A program made the translations under genes and the position numbers. Under the pieces are notes generated by a model that had not been told where the DNA came from, made no database searches, and was given only the letters and a program-made list of their open reading frames with translations. Shown piece by piece: positions 38,041 to 46,371 of a DNA stretch of 64,000 bases. Origin of the DNA: Thalassobius vesicularis (lineage in GTDB: Bacteria; Pseudomonadota; Alphaproteobacteria; Rhodobacterales; Rhodobacteraceae); NCBI RefSeq assembly GCF_004799325.1, contig NZ_SSMD01000002.1, positions 124,001 to 188,000 on the forward strand, written 5' to 3'. The first letter of the stretch is position 1. Each line of letters starts with the position of its first letter.

Positions 38041-38277
38041 ATGCGTTTCCTACTTCTGCCCTTGCTGCTCTGCGCTGCCTGCGCCCGCCCGCCCGAGCTG
38101 GACGAGCACATCACCCCTGCGGCCAAGGCAGCCCCCTTCCCCGCGTTGGTTCCCCTTGGCCCGCTGCTGGACGAGGCGGACGGCACCAGGATCACCACCA
38201 CGGACGCCGCCCTGCAAGCCCGCGCCGCGGCCCTGCGCGCCCGCGCCCGCCAGATGCAGGACGAGTCGCAGGAATAA
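38041..38277 (+). CDS. Small lipoprotein
   Basis: 78 residues. A short signal peptide ends in LLLCAAC, a fair lipobox placing the lipidated Cys at about residue 14. The mature part is Ala/Pro-rich and ends in an Arg-rich helix (AALRARARQMQDES). The ribosome site is weak, so the start is provisional. The gene is divergent from the TetR gene and upstream of hom by 119 bases. No family is recognised; small lipoproteins of this type near hom occur in Rhodobacteraceae by recollection. Confidence 0.65.
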   Translation: MRFLLLPLLLCAACARPPELDEHITPAAKAAPFPALVPLGPLLDEADGTRITTTDAALQARAAALRARARQMQDESQE

Positions 38278-38396
38278 GTCGCCCGAATAGTGCTCATAGC
38301 CCCGTTCCGCCCGGCAAATCGTGAATTGCCGCGTTGCATGGGTCCGTCAGTCACGGTACATCCCGGTCGAATAACAACAAGTGTCAGGAGGCTTCG

Positions 38397-39683
38397 ATGA
38401 GCCAACCCTTGCGTCTGGGCATTGCCGGGCTGGGTACCGTGGGTGCCGGTGTCGTGAAGATCATTCAACAGCAGGCGACCCTCCTGACCATGCGCACCGG
38501 GCGCGAGATCACCATCTCGGCCATCTCGGCGCGCACCCGCAAGAAAGACCGCGGCGTCGATCTGTCCGGCTATGGCTGGGAGGACGACCCCGTCGCCCTG
38601 GCCCGCCGCGATGACGTGGATGTCTATGTCGAACTGATGGGCGGCTCAAACGGGCCCGCCAAAGCCTCGATCCAGGCCGCACTGGATGCGGGCAAGGACG
38701 TAGTCACCGCCAATAAGGCGCTGCTGGCTCTGCACGGCCAGATGCTGGCCGAAAAGGCCGAGGCCGCCGGTTCCGTGATCCGCTACGAGGCCGCCGTCGC
38801 CGGGGGCATCCCCGTCATCAAGGCGTTGGCCGAAGGGCTGGCAGGCAACAAGATCAGCCGCGTCATGGGCGTGATGAATGGCACCTGCAACTACATCCTG
38901 ACCCGGATGGAGGCCACCGGCCAAGGCTATAACGCCCTGTTCGATGAGGCCAACAAGCTGGGCTATCTTGAGGCCGACCCCAACCTCGACGTGGGCGGCA
39001 TCGACGCCGGGCATAAGCTGTCGCTGCTGTCGGCTCTGGCTTTTGGCACTCAGGTCGATTTCGACGGCGTAGAGCTGGAAGGCATCCAACGCATCGCGCT
39101 GGAGGACATCCGTCAGGCCGCCGACATGGGCTATCGCATCAAGCTGCTGGGTGTCGCCCAGATGACCGATCGCGGGCTGGAACAGCGCATGTCGCCGTGC
39201 CTCGTGCCCGCCAACAGCCCGCTGGGCCAGCTGGAAGGCGGCACCAACATGGTGGTGATCGAGGGCGACAGCGTCGGCCAGATCGTCCTGCGTGGCGCCG
39301 GAGCGGGCGAAGGCCCGACCGCCAGCGCGGTTCTGGGCGACATCTGCGACATCGCACGCGGCTATCGCTATCCGGTGTTCGGACAGCCTGCGACCAGCCT
39401 TGTGGCCGCACAGCGCGCACAATCGGTTCTGGCCGCCCCCTACTACATCCGCCTGTCACTGCGTGACAAACCCGGCGCACTGGCCAAGATCGCCTCGATC
39501 CTGGGAGAGGCAGGCGTGTCGATCCACCGGATGCGCCAGTACGACCATGTGAACGATATTGCTCCGGTCCTGCTGGTGACGCACAAGACCACCCGGGCCG
39601 AGCTGGACGTGGCCCTGACCGGGATCGAGAAAACCGACGTGGTAACCGAAGCGCCCGTGGCGCTGCGCATCGAGACCGTCTGA
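38397..39683 (+). CDS. hom: Homoserine dehydrogenase
   Basis: 428 residues; reduces aspartate semialdehyde to homoserine for threonine and methionine synthesis. The NAD(P)-binding motif GLGTVGAGVVK, the catalytic region MNGTCNYILTRM and a C-terminal ACT domain (about 350-428, RDKPGALAKIASILGEAGV) are all present, so feedback regulation by threonine is likely. AGGAGG lies 5 bases before the ATG at 38397. recJ follows after 70 bases on the same strand; the glpX gene that I remember between hom and recJ in related species is not here. Confidence 0.96.
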   Translation: MSQPLRLGIAGLGTVGAGVVKIIQQQATLLTMRTGREITISAISARTRKKDRGVDLSGYGWEDDPVALARRDDVDVYVELMGGSNGPAKASIQAALDAGKDVVTANKALLALHGQMLAEKAEAAGSVIRYEAAVAGGIPVIKALAEGLAGNKISRVMGVMNGTCNYILTRMEATGQGYNALFDEANKLGYLEADPNLDVGGIDAGHKLSLLSALAFGTQVDFDGVELEGIQRIALEDIRQAADMGYRIKLLGVAQMTDRGLEQRMSPCLVPANSPLGQLEGGTNMVVIEGDSVGQIVLRGAGAGEGPTASAVLGDICDIARGYRYPVFGQPATSLVAAQRAQSVLAAPYYIRLSLRDKPGALAKIASILGEAGVSIHRMRQYDHVNDIAPVLLVTHKTTRAELDVALTGIEKTDVVTEAPVALRIETV

Positions 39684-39710
39684 CGGCAGCGAGTGCGGCG
39701 ACGGAGCACG

Positions 39711-39742
39711 CCTCCGGCGGGAGTATTTCGGTCAGAAAGAAG
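39711..39742. repeat. Copy of the AAGAAG-tailed intergenic module
   Basis: CCTCCGGCGGGAGTATTTC followed by GGTCAGAAAGAAG resembles the tail of the reverse half of the 3.5-kb element (CCCCGGAGTATTTC ... CAGAAAGAAG). It lies between hom and recJ, and the AGGAGG ribosome site of recJ directly abuts it. Confidence 0.6.
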
Positions 39743-39753
39743 CAGGAGGGAGC

Positions 39754-41493
39754 ATGGCCTTTCTGGGCGTAGAGACATCGGCAAGCGGCCGTCGCTGGGT
39801 GGGGCCCGACCCCGCCGTATCGCGGATGGCCGAGGCGATGGCGCAACAGACCGGCCTGCCCGCGCCCCTGTGCAACGTGCTGGCGCGGCGCGGGGTGCCG
39901 GCGCATGAGGCGGTGGGGTTTCTGGAGCCTCAGCTGCGCGACTTGTTGCCCGATCCGCACAAATTGAAGGACATGGAGACCGCCGCAGCGCGGTTTCTTA
40001 AGGCAGCGCGCGGTCGGGAGCGGATCGCGGTGTTCGCCGATTACGACGTGGACGGGGGCAGCTCGGCCGCGCTGTTGCTGGACTGGTTGCGGCAGATCGG
40101 GCGTCAGGCCACGCTCTATGTTCCGGACCGGATAGATGAAGGCTATGGCCCCAACGAGCCCGCGATGGAGGCGCTTGCGCGGGATCACGACCTGATCGTC
40201 TGCGTGGATTGCGGGACGCTGTCCCACGGGCCTATCGCGGCAGCCAAAGGGGCCGAAGTCATTGTTCTGGATCACCATTTGGGCGGCGAGACCCTGCCCG
40301 ACTGTGTGGCCGTCGTGAACCCGAACCGTCAGGATGAAACCGGCGATCTGGCGCATCTGTGCGCCGCGGCCGTAGTGTTCCTGATGCTGGTCGAGGCAAA
40401 CCGGCAGATGCGCGCAGAGGGTGTTGCGGGGCCGGACCTGATGGCGATGCTGGACTTGGTGGCCTTGGCGACAGTGGCGGATGTTGCGCCGCTGATCGGG
40501 GTCAACCGGGCGCTGATTCGGCAGGGGTTGAAGGTCATGGCGCGGCGCGAGCGGCCCGGTCTGGTGGCCCTGTCGGATGTCTCGCGGATGGACCAGTTTC
40601 CGACGACGTACCATTTGGGATTCCTGCTGGGGCCCCGGGTCAATGCTGGGGGGCGGATCGGTCAGGCCGATCTGGGCGCGCGCCTGCTGGCTTGCCAAAA
40701 CCCGTTGGAAGCCAAGGCCTTAGCCGAACGCCTGGACGAATTGAACAGCGAGCGGCGCGAGATCGAGGCCACCGTACGCGCCGCCGCGATGGCGCAGGCC
40801 GAGGCACGCGGGCTGGACGCGCCGCTGGTTTGGGCCGCCGGTGAGGGGTGGCATCCGGGCGTTGTGGGGATCGTGGCGAGCCGCCTGAAAGAGGCGACCA
40901 ACCGGCCGGCGGTCGTGATCGGGCTGGACGGGGACGAAGGGAAAGGCTCGGGTCGGTCGATCTCGGGCGTGGACCTGGGCGCGTCGATCCAGCGGCTGGC
41001 CGCCGAAGGGCTGCTGATCAAGGGCGGCGGGCACAAGATGGCCGCCGGTCTGACCGTGGCGCGCGACCAGCTGGAACCCGCGATGGCCCGCCTGTCCGAG
41101 CTGCTGGCCCGCCAAGGCGCGGGCGAAGGCGGCCCGGCAGACCTGAAGCTGGACGCCCTGCTGATGCCCGGCGCGGCCACGCTGGAGCTGGTGGAAGAGA
41201 TTGAAAAGGCTGGGCCTTTTGGCGCGGGGGCCCCGGCGCCTCGGTTCGCGTTCCCGGACGTGGCGATCCATTTCACCAAGCGCATCGGCGACAGCCACCT
41301 GAAACTGAGCTTTGGCGACGGGCTGGGCGCGCGGTTGGAGGCGATCTGCTTTGGCGCCTACGACACCGAGCTTGGCCCCCTGCTGGAAGGCCACAACGGC
41401 GCGCGGTTCCACCTGGCCGGGCGGCTGGAGGTTAACGTCTGGAATGGCCGCCGCACTGTCCAGTTACGGCTGGAGGACGCTGCCCGCGCCTGA
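39754..41493 (+). CDS. recJ: Single-stranded-DNA-specific exonuclease RecJ
   Basis: 579 residues; 5'-3' exonuclease in recombination and mismatch repair. The DHH phosphoesterase motifs are visible: FADYDVDGGSSAALL, CVDCGT and the VLDHHLGG motif that gives the family its name. A DHHA1 region with GGGHKMAAG and a C-terminal OB-fold follow. GGAGGGAGC provides the ribosome site directly before ATG at 39754. A plus-strand hairpin terminator follows the stop. Confidence 0.95.
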   Translation: MAFLGVETSASGRRWVGPDPAVSRMAEAMAQQTGLPAPLCNVLARRGVPAHEAVGFLEPQLRDLLPDPHKLKDMETAAARFLKAARGRERIAVFADYDVDGGSSAALLLDWLRQIGRQATLYVPDRIDEGYGPNEPAMEALARDHDLIVCVDCGTLSHGPIAAAKGAEVIVLDHHLGGETLPDCVAVVNPNRQDETGDLAHLCAAAVVFLMLVEANRQMRAEGVAGPDLMAMLDLVALATVADVAPLIGVNRALIRQGLKVMARRERPGLVALSDVSRMDQFPTTYHLGFLLGPRVNAGGRIGQADLGARLLACQNPLEAKALAERLDELNSERREIEATVRAAAMAQAEARGLDAPLVWAAGEGWHPGVVGIVASRLKEATNRPAVVIGLDGDEGKGSGRSISGVDLGASIQRLAAEGLLIKGGGHKMAAGLTVARDQLEPAMARLSELLARQGAGEGGPADLKLDALLMPGAATLELVEEIEKAGPFGAGAPAPRFAFPDVAIHFTKRIGDSHLKLSFGDGLGARLEAICFGAYDTELGPLLEGHNGARFHLAGRLEVNVWNGRRTVQLRLEDAARA

Positions 41494-41507
41494 GCAAAGA
41501 AAATGTG

Positions 41508-41535
41508 AAAATTTCGCCAAAAGGGGCGAATTTTT
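41508..41535 (+). terminator. Intrinsic terminator of recJ
   Basis: TTCGCC (41513-41518) pairs with GGCGAA (41525-41530), extended by A/T pairs after one mismatch, and is followed by a T-run. It lies 15 bases after the recJ stop and before the tRNA gene. Confidence 0.75.
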
Positions 41536-41587
41536 CCCTTGCGGAGGCGACGGTACCTGACTAGAAGACGCCTCACGCCAACGGTTT

Positions 41588-41662
41588 GGCCCGTTCGTCT
41601 ATCGGTTAGGACGCCAGGTTTTCAACCTGGAAAGAGGGGTTCGATTCCCCTACGGGCTGCCA
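41588..41662 (+). tRNA. tRNA-Glu (anticodon UUC)
   Basis: A 75-base cloverleaf including CCA. Acceptor GGCCCGT (41588-41594) pairs with ACGGGCT at the 3' side, with a G-U first pair. The D arm contains GTCTATCGGTTAGGAC. The anticodon stem CCAGG/CCTGG (41614-41618 / 41626-41630) encloses loop TTTTCAA with anticodon TTC (41621-41623). The T arm holds GGTTCGATTCC. The encoded G discriminator and CCA (41660-41662) end the gene. A TTGCGG ... TAGAAG pair with a 17-base spacer at 41539-41567 is a weak promoter candidate. It sits between recJ and the convergent pssA gene. Confidence 0.97.
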
Positions 41663-41874
41663 TTTTCCCCTAGAGTTAATCGTTAACACGCCCCAGCGGG
41701 GAGCGAATTACGTGTGCCCGCAACGGGTTGTGCGGCGATCCTCATGCGATGGGTGAAGTTTGCCCGGCGAGAATGGTTAATTCTGAACGGGGTGTGAGCG
41801 GCGCGTGTGCGAAAGGCACGATCCGTCAGGGCGCGAAATCGTCAGATTTTTGCGAAGAATCGTACGCTGGCCGA

Positions 41875-42645
41875 TTAGGAAAACAGCCGCCCGCGCGCCT
41901 TGATGATGCCCTGGATCAGAAGCGCCACGTAGGCCAGATCCACGACCACCAGCAGCGTCCACGGACGGGTGAAGATCAACCCGATCCCGAAGACCAGTGC
42001 GAACATCAGAACGGCCACCATGCCACGCGGAATGCGCAGGCCCTTGGGCGAGATGGTTTTCAGCCGCGACACCATCAGCAGGGCCACGAAGCCCAGCCAG
42101 ACGGCCATCAGCAGCGCCGGGGTGTCCATCGACAGGAACCCGGCCTGGGTGGCGAAGACGGGCAGCAGGCCCAGCATCGCGCCGGCGGGGGCGGGCACAC
42201 CGACGAAATAGGTCTTGTTCTTGTCGGCGACCTCTTCCTCGGACGGGTCACCGGTGCCGCGCATGACGTTGAAGCGGGCCAGACGCAGGCAGCAGGCGGC
42301 GGCGAAGATCAGCACGGCGATCCAGCCCAGGCTGCCGATGGGCGCAAGGTGGTACTGGTAGACCAGAATGCCGGGCGCCACGCCGAAGCACAGGAAATCG
42401 GAGAGCGAGTCGAGCTCGGCCCCGAAGTTGGAGGTGGCCGAGAGGCGGCGGGCCAGCAGCCCGTCCAGCCCGTCGATCAGCGCCGCCAACAACAGCAACA
42501 GCACCGCGACCGAGAACCGCTCGTCCATGGCGAAGCGGATCGAGGTGAGGCCAAGGCACATGCCGGTCAGCGTCACCAGATTCGGCAACAGCAACAGGAA
42601 AGGCACCTGGTCGCTGGACGGGTCGCGGGTGATGAGGCGCTTCAT
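41875..42645 (-). CDS. pssA: CDP-diacylglycerol-serine O-phosphatidyltransferase
   Basis: 256 residues and multi-helix; makes phosphatidylserine from CDP-diacylglycerol and serine in the inner membrane. The CDP-alcohol phosphotransferase motif is complete: D58, D61-G62, A65-R66, G75, D79 and D83 with exact spacing. It begins 4 bases after the psd stop on the same strand, so psd-pssA are one operon giving phosphatidylethanolamine. Downstream (41663-41874) there is no recognised gene; that stretch has a tRNA-distal CCCC/GGGG hairpin and little else. Confidence 0.95.
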   Translation of the reverse strand: MKRLITRDPSSDQVPFLLLLPNLVTLTGMCLGLTSIRFAMDERFSVAVLLLLLAALIDGLDGLLARRLSATSNFGAELDSLSDFLCFGVAPGILVYQYHLAPIGSLGWIAVLIFAAACCLRLARFNVMRGTGDPSEEEVADKNKTYFVGVPAPAGAMLGLLPVFATQAGFLSMDTPALLMAVWLGFVALLMVSRLKTISPKGLRIPRGMVAVLMFALVFGIGLIFTRPWTLLVVVDLAYVALLIQGIIKARGRLFS

Positions 42646-42649
42646 CGGG

Positions 42650-43327
42650 TTACTCCGCCGGGGTGCCCAGATCGGCCAGCACGGTTTCGCCGGCGATCAT
42701 GGTCTGGCCGATCTCGACCAGCGGGGCGACGCCCTCGGGCAGGTAGATGTCGAGGCGCGAGCCGAAGCGGATCAGGCCGAAACGCTCGCCGGTTTCCAGG
42801 TACTGGCCTTCGCGCGACCAGCACAGGATGCGGCGGGCGACGAGGCCCGCGATCTGCACGACGCCGTATTTGCGGCCGTCTGCCATTTCGATGGCGAGGC
42901 CGTTACGCTCGTTATCGGTGGACGCCTTGTCGAGCGAGGCGTTCAGGAACAAGCCGGGGCGGTAGGCGACGGCGGTGATGGTGCCCTCGTGCGGGAGGCG
43001 GTTCACGTGGCAGTTAAAGACCGACATGAACACCGAGATGCGGGTCATCGGCTGATCGCCAAGGCCCAGCTCGGCGGGGGGCACGGCGGGTTCCAGCAGC
43101 GACACGACGCCATCGGCCGGCGAGATCATCAGGCCGGGGCGCGAGGGGGTCACACGCTCGGGGTCGCGGAAGAAGTAGTAGCACCAGACGGTCAGGCCGG
43201 TGCCGATCCAGCCCAGCGGCTCCCACAGCCAGAACAGCAGCAGCGTCACGGCCGCAAAGACGGCGACGAACTTGCGCCCTTCGGGGTGCATCGGTTTCAC
43301 GAAGGTGGACAGCATCGAGACGGACAT
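42650..43327 (-). CDS. psd: Phosphatidylserine decarboxylase proenzyme (short type)
   Basis: 225 residues; converts phosphatidylserine to phosphatidylethanolamine. The chain self-cleaves at G189-S190 (RFGSRLDIY) to form the pyruvoyl group, as in the short archaeal/rhizobial type. An N-terminal hydrophobic segment (about 20-50) anchors it to the membrane. GGAGCGACC lies before the ATG at 43327. First gene of the psd-pssA unit. The frame extends upstream to 43456 without a ribosome site. Confidence 0.95.
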   Translation of the reverse strand: MSVSMLSTFVKPMHPEGRKFVAVFAAVTLLLFWLWEPLGWIGTGLTVWCYYFFRDPERVTPSRPGLMISPADGVVSLLEPAVPPAELGLGDQPMTRISVFMSVFNCHVNRLPHEGTITAVAYRPGLFLNASLDKASTDNERNGLAIEMADGRKYGVVQIAGLVARRILCWSREGQYLETGERFGLIRFGSRLDIYLPEGVAPLVEIGQTMIAGETVLADLGTPAE

Positions 43328-43418
43328 GGTCGCTCCGGTCTTTTGATCAACGGTGATAGGGCTGAATAGAGCAATCGGACGACTTTGCAAACGCCTGATT
43401 GCCGCAAGCCCCCCTGCC

Positions 43419-44315
43419 CTAGCTGCCCCCGAAGCGGCGGGCGTCGTTTGCGGCAAAGTCGATCAGGGCACGAACCTTGCGCGGCAGGGTGCGGGTTTCC
43501 AGCCAGACCGCGCTGAAGGGAATCGCCGCGGTCTGGTATTCGGGCAGCAGATTGACCAGCCGGCCCGCGTCTATGTCATCACCCAGCACGAAATCGGGGC
43601 AAAAGGCGACGCCCTGCCCTTCGAGCGCCAGTGCGCGGGCGACGCGGGCGCTGTTGACGTGGAAACGGCCGGGGACGGTGACGGTTTCTTCGCCCTTTGG
43701 ACCGTTCAGAACCCAGCGCCCGGCGGTGCGGCGGTTGGTGTCCAGAATGCAGACATGGCGCGCCAGATCGGCGGGGCATGTCGGCGCGGAGTGTTGCTGC
43801 AAATAGGCGGGGGCGGCGATCAGGCGGCTGCGGATCTGGCCCAGACGGCGCTGTTTCAGCGCGGACATGTCGGGGGTGCCGATGCGAAAGGCAAGGTCGA
43901 TGCCGTCGCTGGCCAGATCGACGTATTTGTCGGACAGGCGCAGGTCGATCGCCAGATCGGGATGGGGGGCGGCGAAACGGGCCAGCAGGTCGGCGACGTA
44001 GATCTCGCCAAAGGTGACGGGGGCCGAGATGCGGATCATGCCGGTAAAGCCGCGCGCCTCGTCCGTGACGGCGCCCAGCACGTCATCCAGATCATCCAGC
44101 AGCGCAGGGGCGCGGGCGAGCAGCTCTTCGCCCGCCGGGGTCAGGCCGACGCGGCGGGTGGTGCGCTGCAACAGGCGGGTGCCAAGGCGGGCCTCAAGCT
44201 CGGCCACGTATTTCGAGGTCAGACGGTTGGAAATCCCCATCTGGTCCGCCGCCCCGGTGAAAGAGCCGCTTTGCGCCGTCGCCACGAAGGCACGCAATCC
44301 GTCGATCAGGTCCAT
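43419..44315 (-). CDS. LysR-family transcriptional regulator
   Basis: 298 residues. The N-terminal winged helix-turn-helix ([20 protein letters not shown] ... [14 protein letters not shown]) is followed by a periplasmic-binding-like sensor domain (about 90-295). It is transcribed divergently from a four-gene redox set, with 121 bases between the start codons, which is the usual LysR arrangement. A 12-base palindrome (44369-44380) lies in that gap. ATG at 44315 is chosen because AAAGGG precedes it. A quinone- or phenol-type inducer is inferred from the target genes only. Confidence 0.9.
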   Translation of the reverse strand: MDLIDGLRAFVATAQSGSFTGAADQMGISNRLTSKYVAELEARLGTRLLQRTTRRVGLTPAGEELLARAPALLDDLDDVLGAVTDEARGFTGMIRISAPVTFGEIYVADLLARFAAPHPDLAIDLRLSDKYVDLASDGIDLAFRIGTPDMSALKQRRLGQIRSRLIAAPAYLQQHSAPTCPADLARHVCILDTNRRTAGRWVLNGPKGEETVTVPGRFHVNSARVARALALEGQGVAFCPDFVLGDDIDAGRLVNLLPEYQTAAIPFSAVWLETRTLPRKVRALIDFAANDARRFGGS

Positions 44316-44368
44316 GGCCCACCCTTTAGGAACAAAATGGCGATAGTCATTCCATATAGTCGTCATTT

Positions 44369-44380
44369 CATTCGCGAATG
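44369..44380. promoter_or_regulatory. Palindrome in the LysR/target intergenic region
   Basis: CATTCGCGAATG (44369-44380) is perfectly self-complementary and lies 53 bases upstream of the divergent LysR start and 56 bases before the redox operon start. It is a candidate LysR-binding or promoter-control site. It lacks the strict T-N11-A spacing but sits where such a site is expected. Confidence 0.45.
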
Positions 44381-44406
44381 GCAAGCGGCATATTCACCTC
44401 ATCGAA

Positions 44407-44421
44407 GGGGCGCAGCGCCCC
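44407..44421 (+). other. Leader hairpin before the F420-type gene
   Basis: GGGGCG (44407-44412) pairs with CGCCCC (44416-44421) with a CAG loop, ending just before the AAGGAGA ribosome site. It could influence translation or mRNA stability of the redox operon. Confidence 0.4.
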
Positions 44422-44436
44422 GCCAAGGAGAGACAG

Positions 44437-45063
44437 ATGAATATCGCAATCATCGGAACCGGGAATATCGGCGCAGGGATCGCGCTGGCCCTGGGCAAAA
44501 CCAAGCACGGCGTCGTTGTCGCCGACACCAAGGGCGGCGTGGACGCTGCCGCGAAACTGAAGGCCGAGGGCGTCACCGTTCAGGCCGCCGACATCGCAAC
44601 CGCCGTGAAATCGGCCGAGGTGGTGATCCTGGCCACGCCCTATGGCGCGGCGGCAGAGGTCGTAAAGGCCGCGGATTTCTCCGGCAAGATCGTCGTCGAT
44701 CTGTCGAACCCGGTGAAAGAGGATTTCTCGGGTCTGCTGCTGGGGCATGACAGCTCGGCCGCGGAAGAGATCGCAAAGCTGGTGCCGGGGGCCCGCGTGG
44801 TCAAGGCGTTCAACACGATCTTCGCCCAGCACTATCCTGCGGGCCTGAGCGTGAACGGCCAGCCGCTGCAAACCTTTGTGGCCAGCGATGACGAGGCCGC
44901 CCGTGACGTGGTGATCGGCATCGCCAAGGACATGGGTCTGGACGCGCGCGCCGCTGGCGGGCTGTCGAACGCCCGCTACCTGGAGCCGCTGGGCTACATG
45001 AACATCCAATTCGGCTACATGCTGGGCGCGGGCGTGGGCATTGCCCCGGCCTGGGTCGCCTGA
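44437..45063 (+). CDS. F420-oxidoreductase-type NAD(P)-binding protein
   Basis: 208 residues. The GTGNIGAGIA motif (7-16) begins a Rossmann fold. VVDLSNPV and VKAFNTIFAQHY match the NADPH-dependent F420 reductase family (PF03807 type). In F420-less bacteria such proteins are thought to use flavins or other acceptors, so a precise activity cannot be stated. AAGGAGA precedes the ATG. It heads a same-strand set with a DoxX protein (17 bases), an extradiol dioxygenase and a glutathionyl-hydroquinone reductase, under a divergent LysR gene. Confidence 0.85.
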   Translation: MNIAIIGTGNIGAGIALALGKTKHGVVVADTKGGVDAAAKLKAEGVTVQAADIATAVKSAEVVILATPYGAAAEVVKAADFSGKIVVDLSNPVKEDFSGLLLGHDSSAAEEIAKLVPGARVVKAFNTIFAQHYPAGLSVNGQPLQTFVASDDEAARDVVIGIAKDMGLDARAAGGLSNARYLEPLGYMNIQFGYMLGAGVGIAPAWVA

Positions 45064-45080
45064 GACTGAGGAGAGAGACA

Positions 45081-45485
45081 ATGATCGACCTGAAATTCGC
45101 CCCCTACGGCGCCGCCCTGCTGCGCGTGACGACCGGCCTGCTGTTCCTGTATCATGGCCTGGTGAAGCTGTTCGTGTTCACGCCTGCGGGCACGGCCGGG
45201 TTCTTTGACTCGATTGGCCTGCCGGGTTGGGTGGCCTACCTGACCATTCTGGCCGAAGTCGGCGGCGGCCTGGCCCTGGTGCTGGGCATCGCGACGCAAC
45301 TGGTGTCGCTGGTGCTGGTGCCGGTGCTGCTGGGCGCGGCCCTGTTCGCCCACCGCGGCGCGGGTTTTGGCTGGTCCAACCCCGGCGGCGGCATGGAATA
45401 CCCGCTGATGTGGGCGGCTGCGCAGGCGGCTCTGGCCCTGATCGGCGGCGGAGCCTGGCAGCTGTACCCGCTGGGCCGCAAGTAA
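45081..45485 (+). CDS. DoxX-family membrane protein
   Basis: 134 residues with four hydrophobic helices. The start YGAALLRVTTGLLFLYHGLVK and the GLALVLGIATQL segment are typical of the DoxX/YqjF family, inner-membrane proteins often tied to quinone or thiol-redox metabolism. It lies 17 bases after the F420-type gene and 55 bases before the dioxygenase; that gap holds a GGGCGCCC hairpin. Confidence 0.88.
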   Translation: MIDLKFAPYGAALLRVTTGLLFLYHGLVKLFVFTPAGTAGFFDSIGLPGWVAYLTILAEVGGGLALVLGIATQLVSLVLVPVLLGAALFAHRGAGFGWSNPGGGMEYPLMWAAAQAALALIGGGAWQLYPLGRK

Positions 45486-45491
45486 CGCAAA

Positions 45492-45518
45492 GGCGGGCGC
45501 CCGATTGGGCGCCCTGCC
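45492..45518 (+). other. Strong hairpin between DoxX and dioxygenase genes
   Basis: GGGCGCCC (45495-45502) and GGGCGCCC (45507-45514) pair over a GATT loop, with outer GGC/GCC pairs around one bulged base. No T-run follows, so it is likely a partial terminator or mRNA-stabilising element within the operon. Confidence 0.55.
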
Positions 45519-45540
45519 CCCATTCAGAAAGGAACATGAC

Positions 45541-46359
45541 ATGTCCGTCACCCAATCCCTGCAGGCGCTGCGCGACCGTCTGAAAGCATCCGACAAGATG
45601 CCCGTCGTGTTCCTGGGCCATGGCAGCCCGATGAACGCCATCGAAGACACGCAATATTCGCGCTCGTGGCGCGAGCTGGGCAAGGCACTGCCGCGTCCTC
45701 AGGCGATCCTGGTGGTCTCGGCGCATTGGATGACGCGGGGCACCACGCTGGTGGACGTCTCGCAATTCCCGCGCACGATCTACGATTTCTACGGCTTCCC
45801 GGACGAGCTGTACCAGCAAAGCTATCCCGCAGAGGGGTCGCCCGAGATGGCCAAAGAGGTGATCAGCCTGCTGGGCAGCCACCATGTCGAGGGCGACGAC
45901 ACCTGGGGCCTGGATCACGGCGCCTGGACGGTGCTGAAGTTCCTGTATCCCAACGCCGATGTGCCGGTGTTCCAGCTGTCGATCGACATGGCCGCAGACC
46001 TGTCGCACCACGTCCAGATCGGGCGCGAACTGGCCGCCCTGCGTCATCGCGGCGTGCTGATTCTGGGCAGCGGCAACATCGTGCACAACCTGCGCACCAT
46101 GCGGTTCGGCGCGAAACCCTATGATTGGGCGCTGGAGTTCGACCAGACCTTTGCGCGCAACCTTGAGGCCCGCAACATGGACGCGCTGGCCGACCGCGCG
46201 GGGCTGGGCAACCTGTTGCGCATGGCGCACCCCTCGGTCGATCACTACCTGCCCGCGCTGACGATCGCAGGGGCGGCGGATGCCAAGGACGAGCTGGTGT
46301 TCATGAATGACACGATCGACATTGCCAGCGTCTCGATGCGCAGCTTTGTGTTTTATTAA
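45541..46359 (+). CDS. DODA-type extradiol ring-cleavage dioxygenase (YgiD-like)
   Basis: 272 residues. The LigB-type fold is suggested by conserved His residues in FLGHGSP, VSAHWM and the WGLDHGAW motif, plus GSGNIVHN. These provide the metal site for 4,5-extradiol cleavage, as in E. coli YgiD (DOPA dioxygenase). Length fits the family. An AGGA element precedes ATG at 45541. In context with a hydroquinone reductase it suggests catechol- or hydroquinone-type aromatics as substrates, which is inference. Confidence 0.88.
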   Translation: MSVTQSLQALRDRLKASDKMPVVFLGHGSPMNAIEDTQYSRSWRELGKALPRPQAILVVSAHWMTRGTTLVDVSQFPRTIYDFYGFPDELYQQSYPAEGSPEMAKEVISLLGSHHVEGDDTWGLDHGAWTVLKFLYPNADVPVFQLSIDMAADLSHHVQIGRELAALRHRGVLILGSGNIVHNLRTMRFGAKPYDWALEFDQTFARNLEARNMDALADRAGLGNLLRMAHPSVDHYLPALTIAGAADAKDELVFMNDTIDIASVSMRSFVFY

Positions 46360-46371
46360 GGACTGCGTGCG

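Noticed and set aside
41588-41662. tRNA-Glu as an integration site
   Set aside because: No repeated 3' tRNA segment, integrase or phage gene is seen nearby, so no island is supported.
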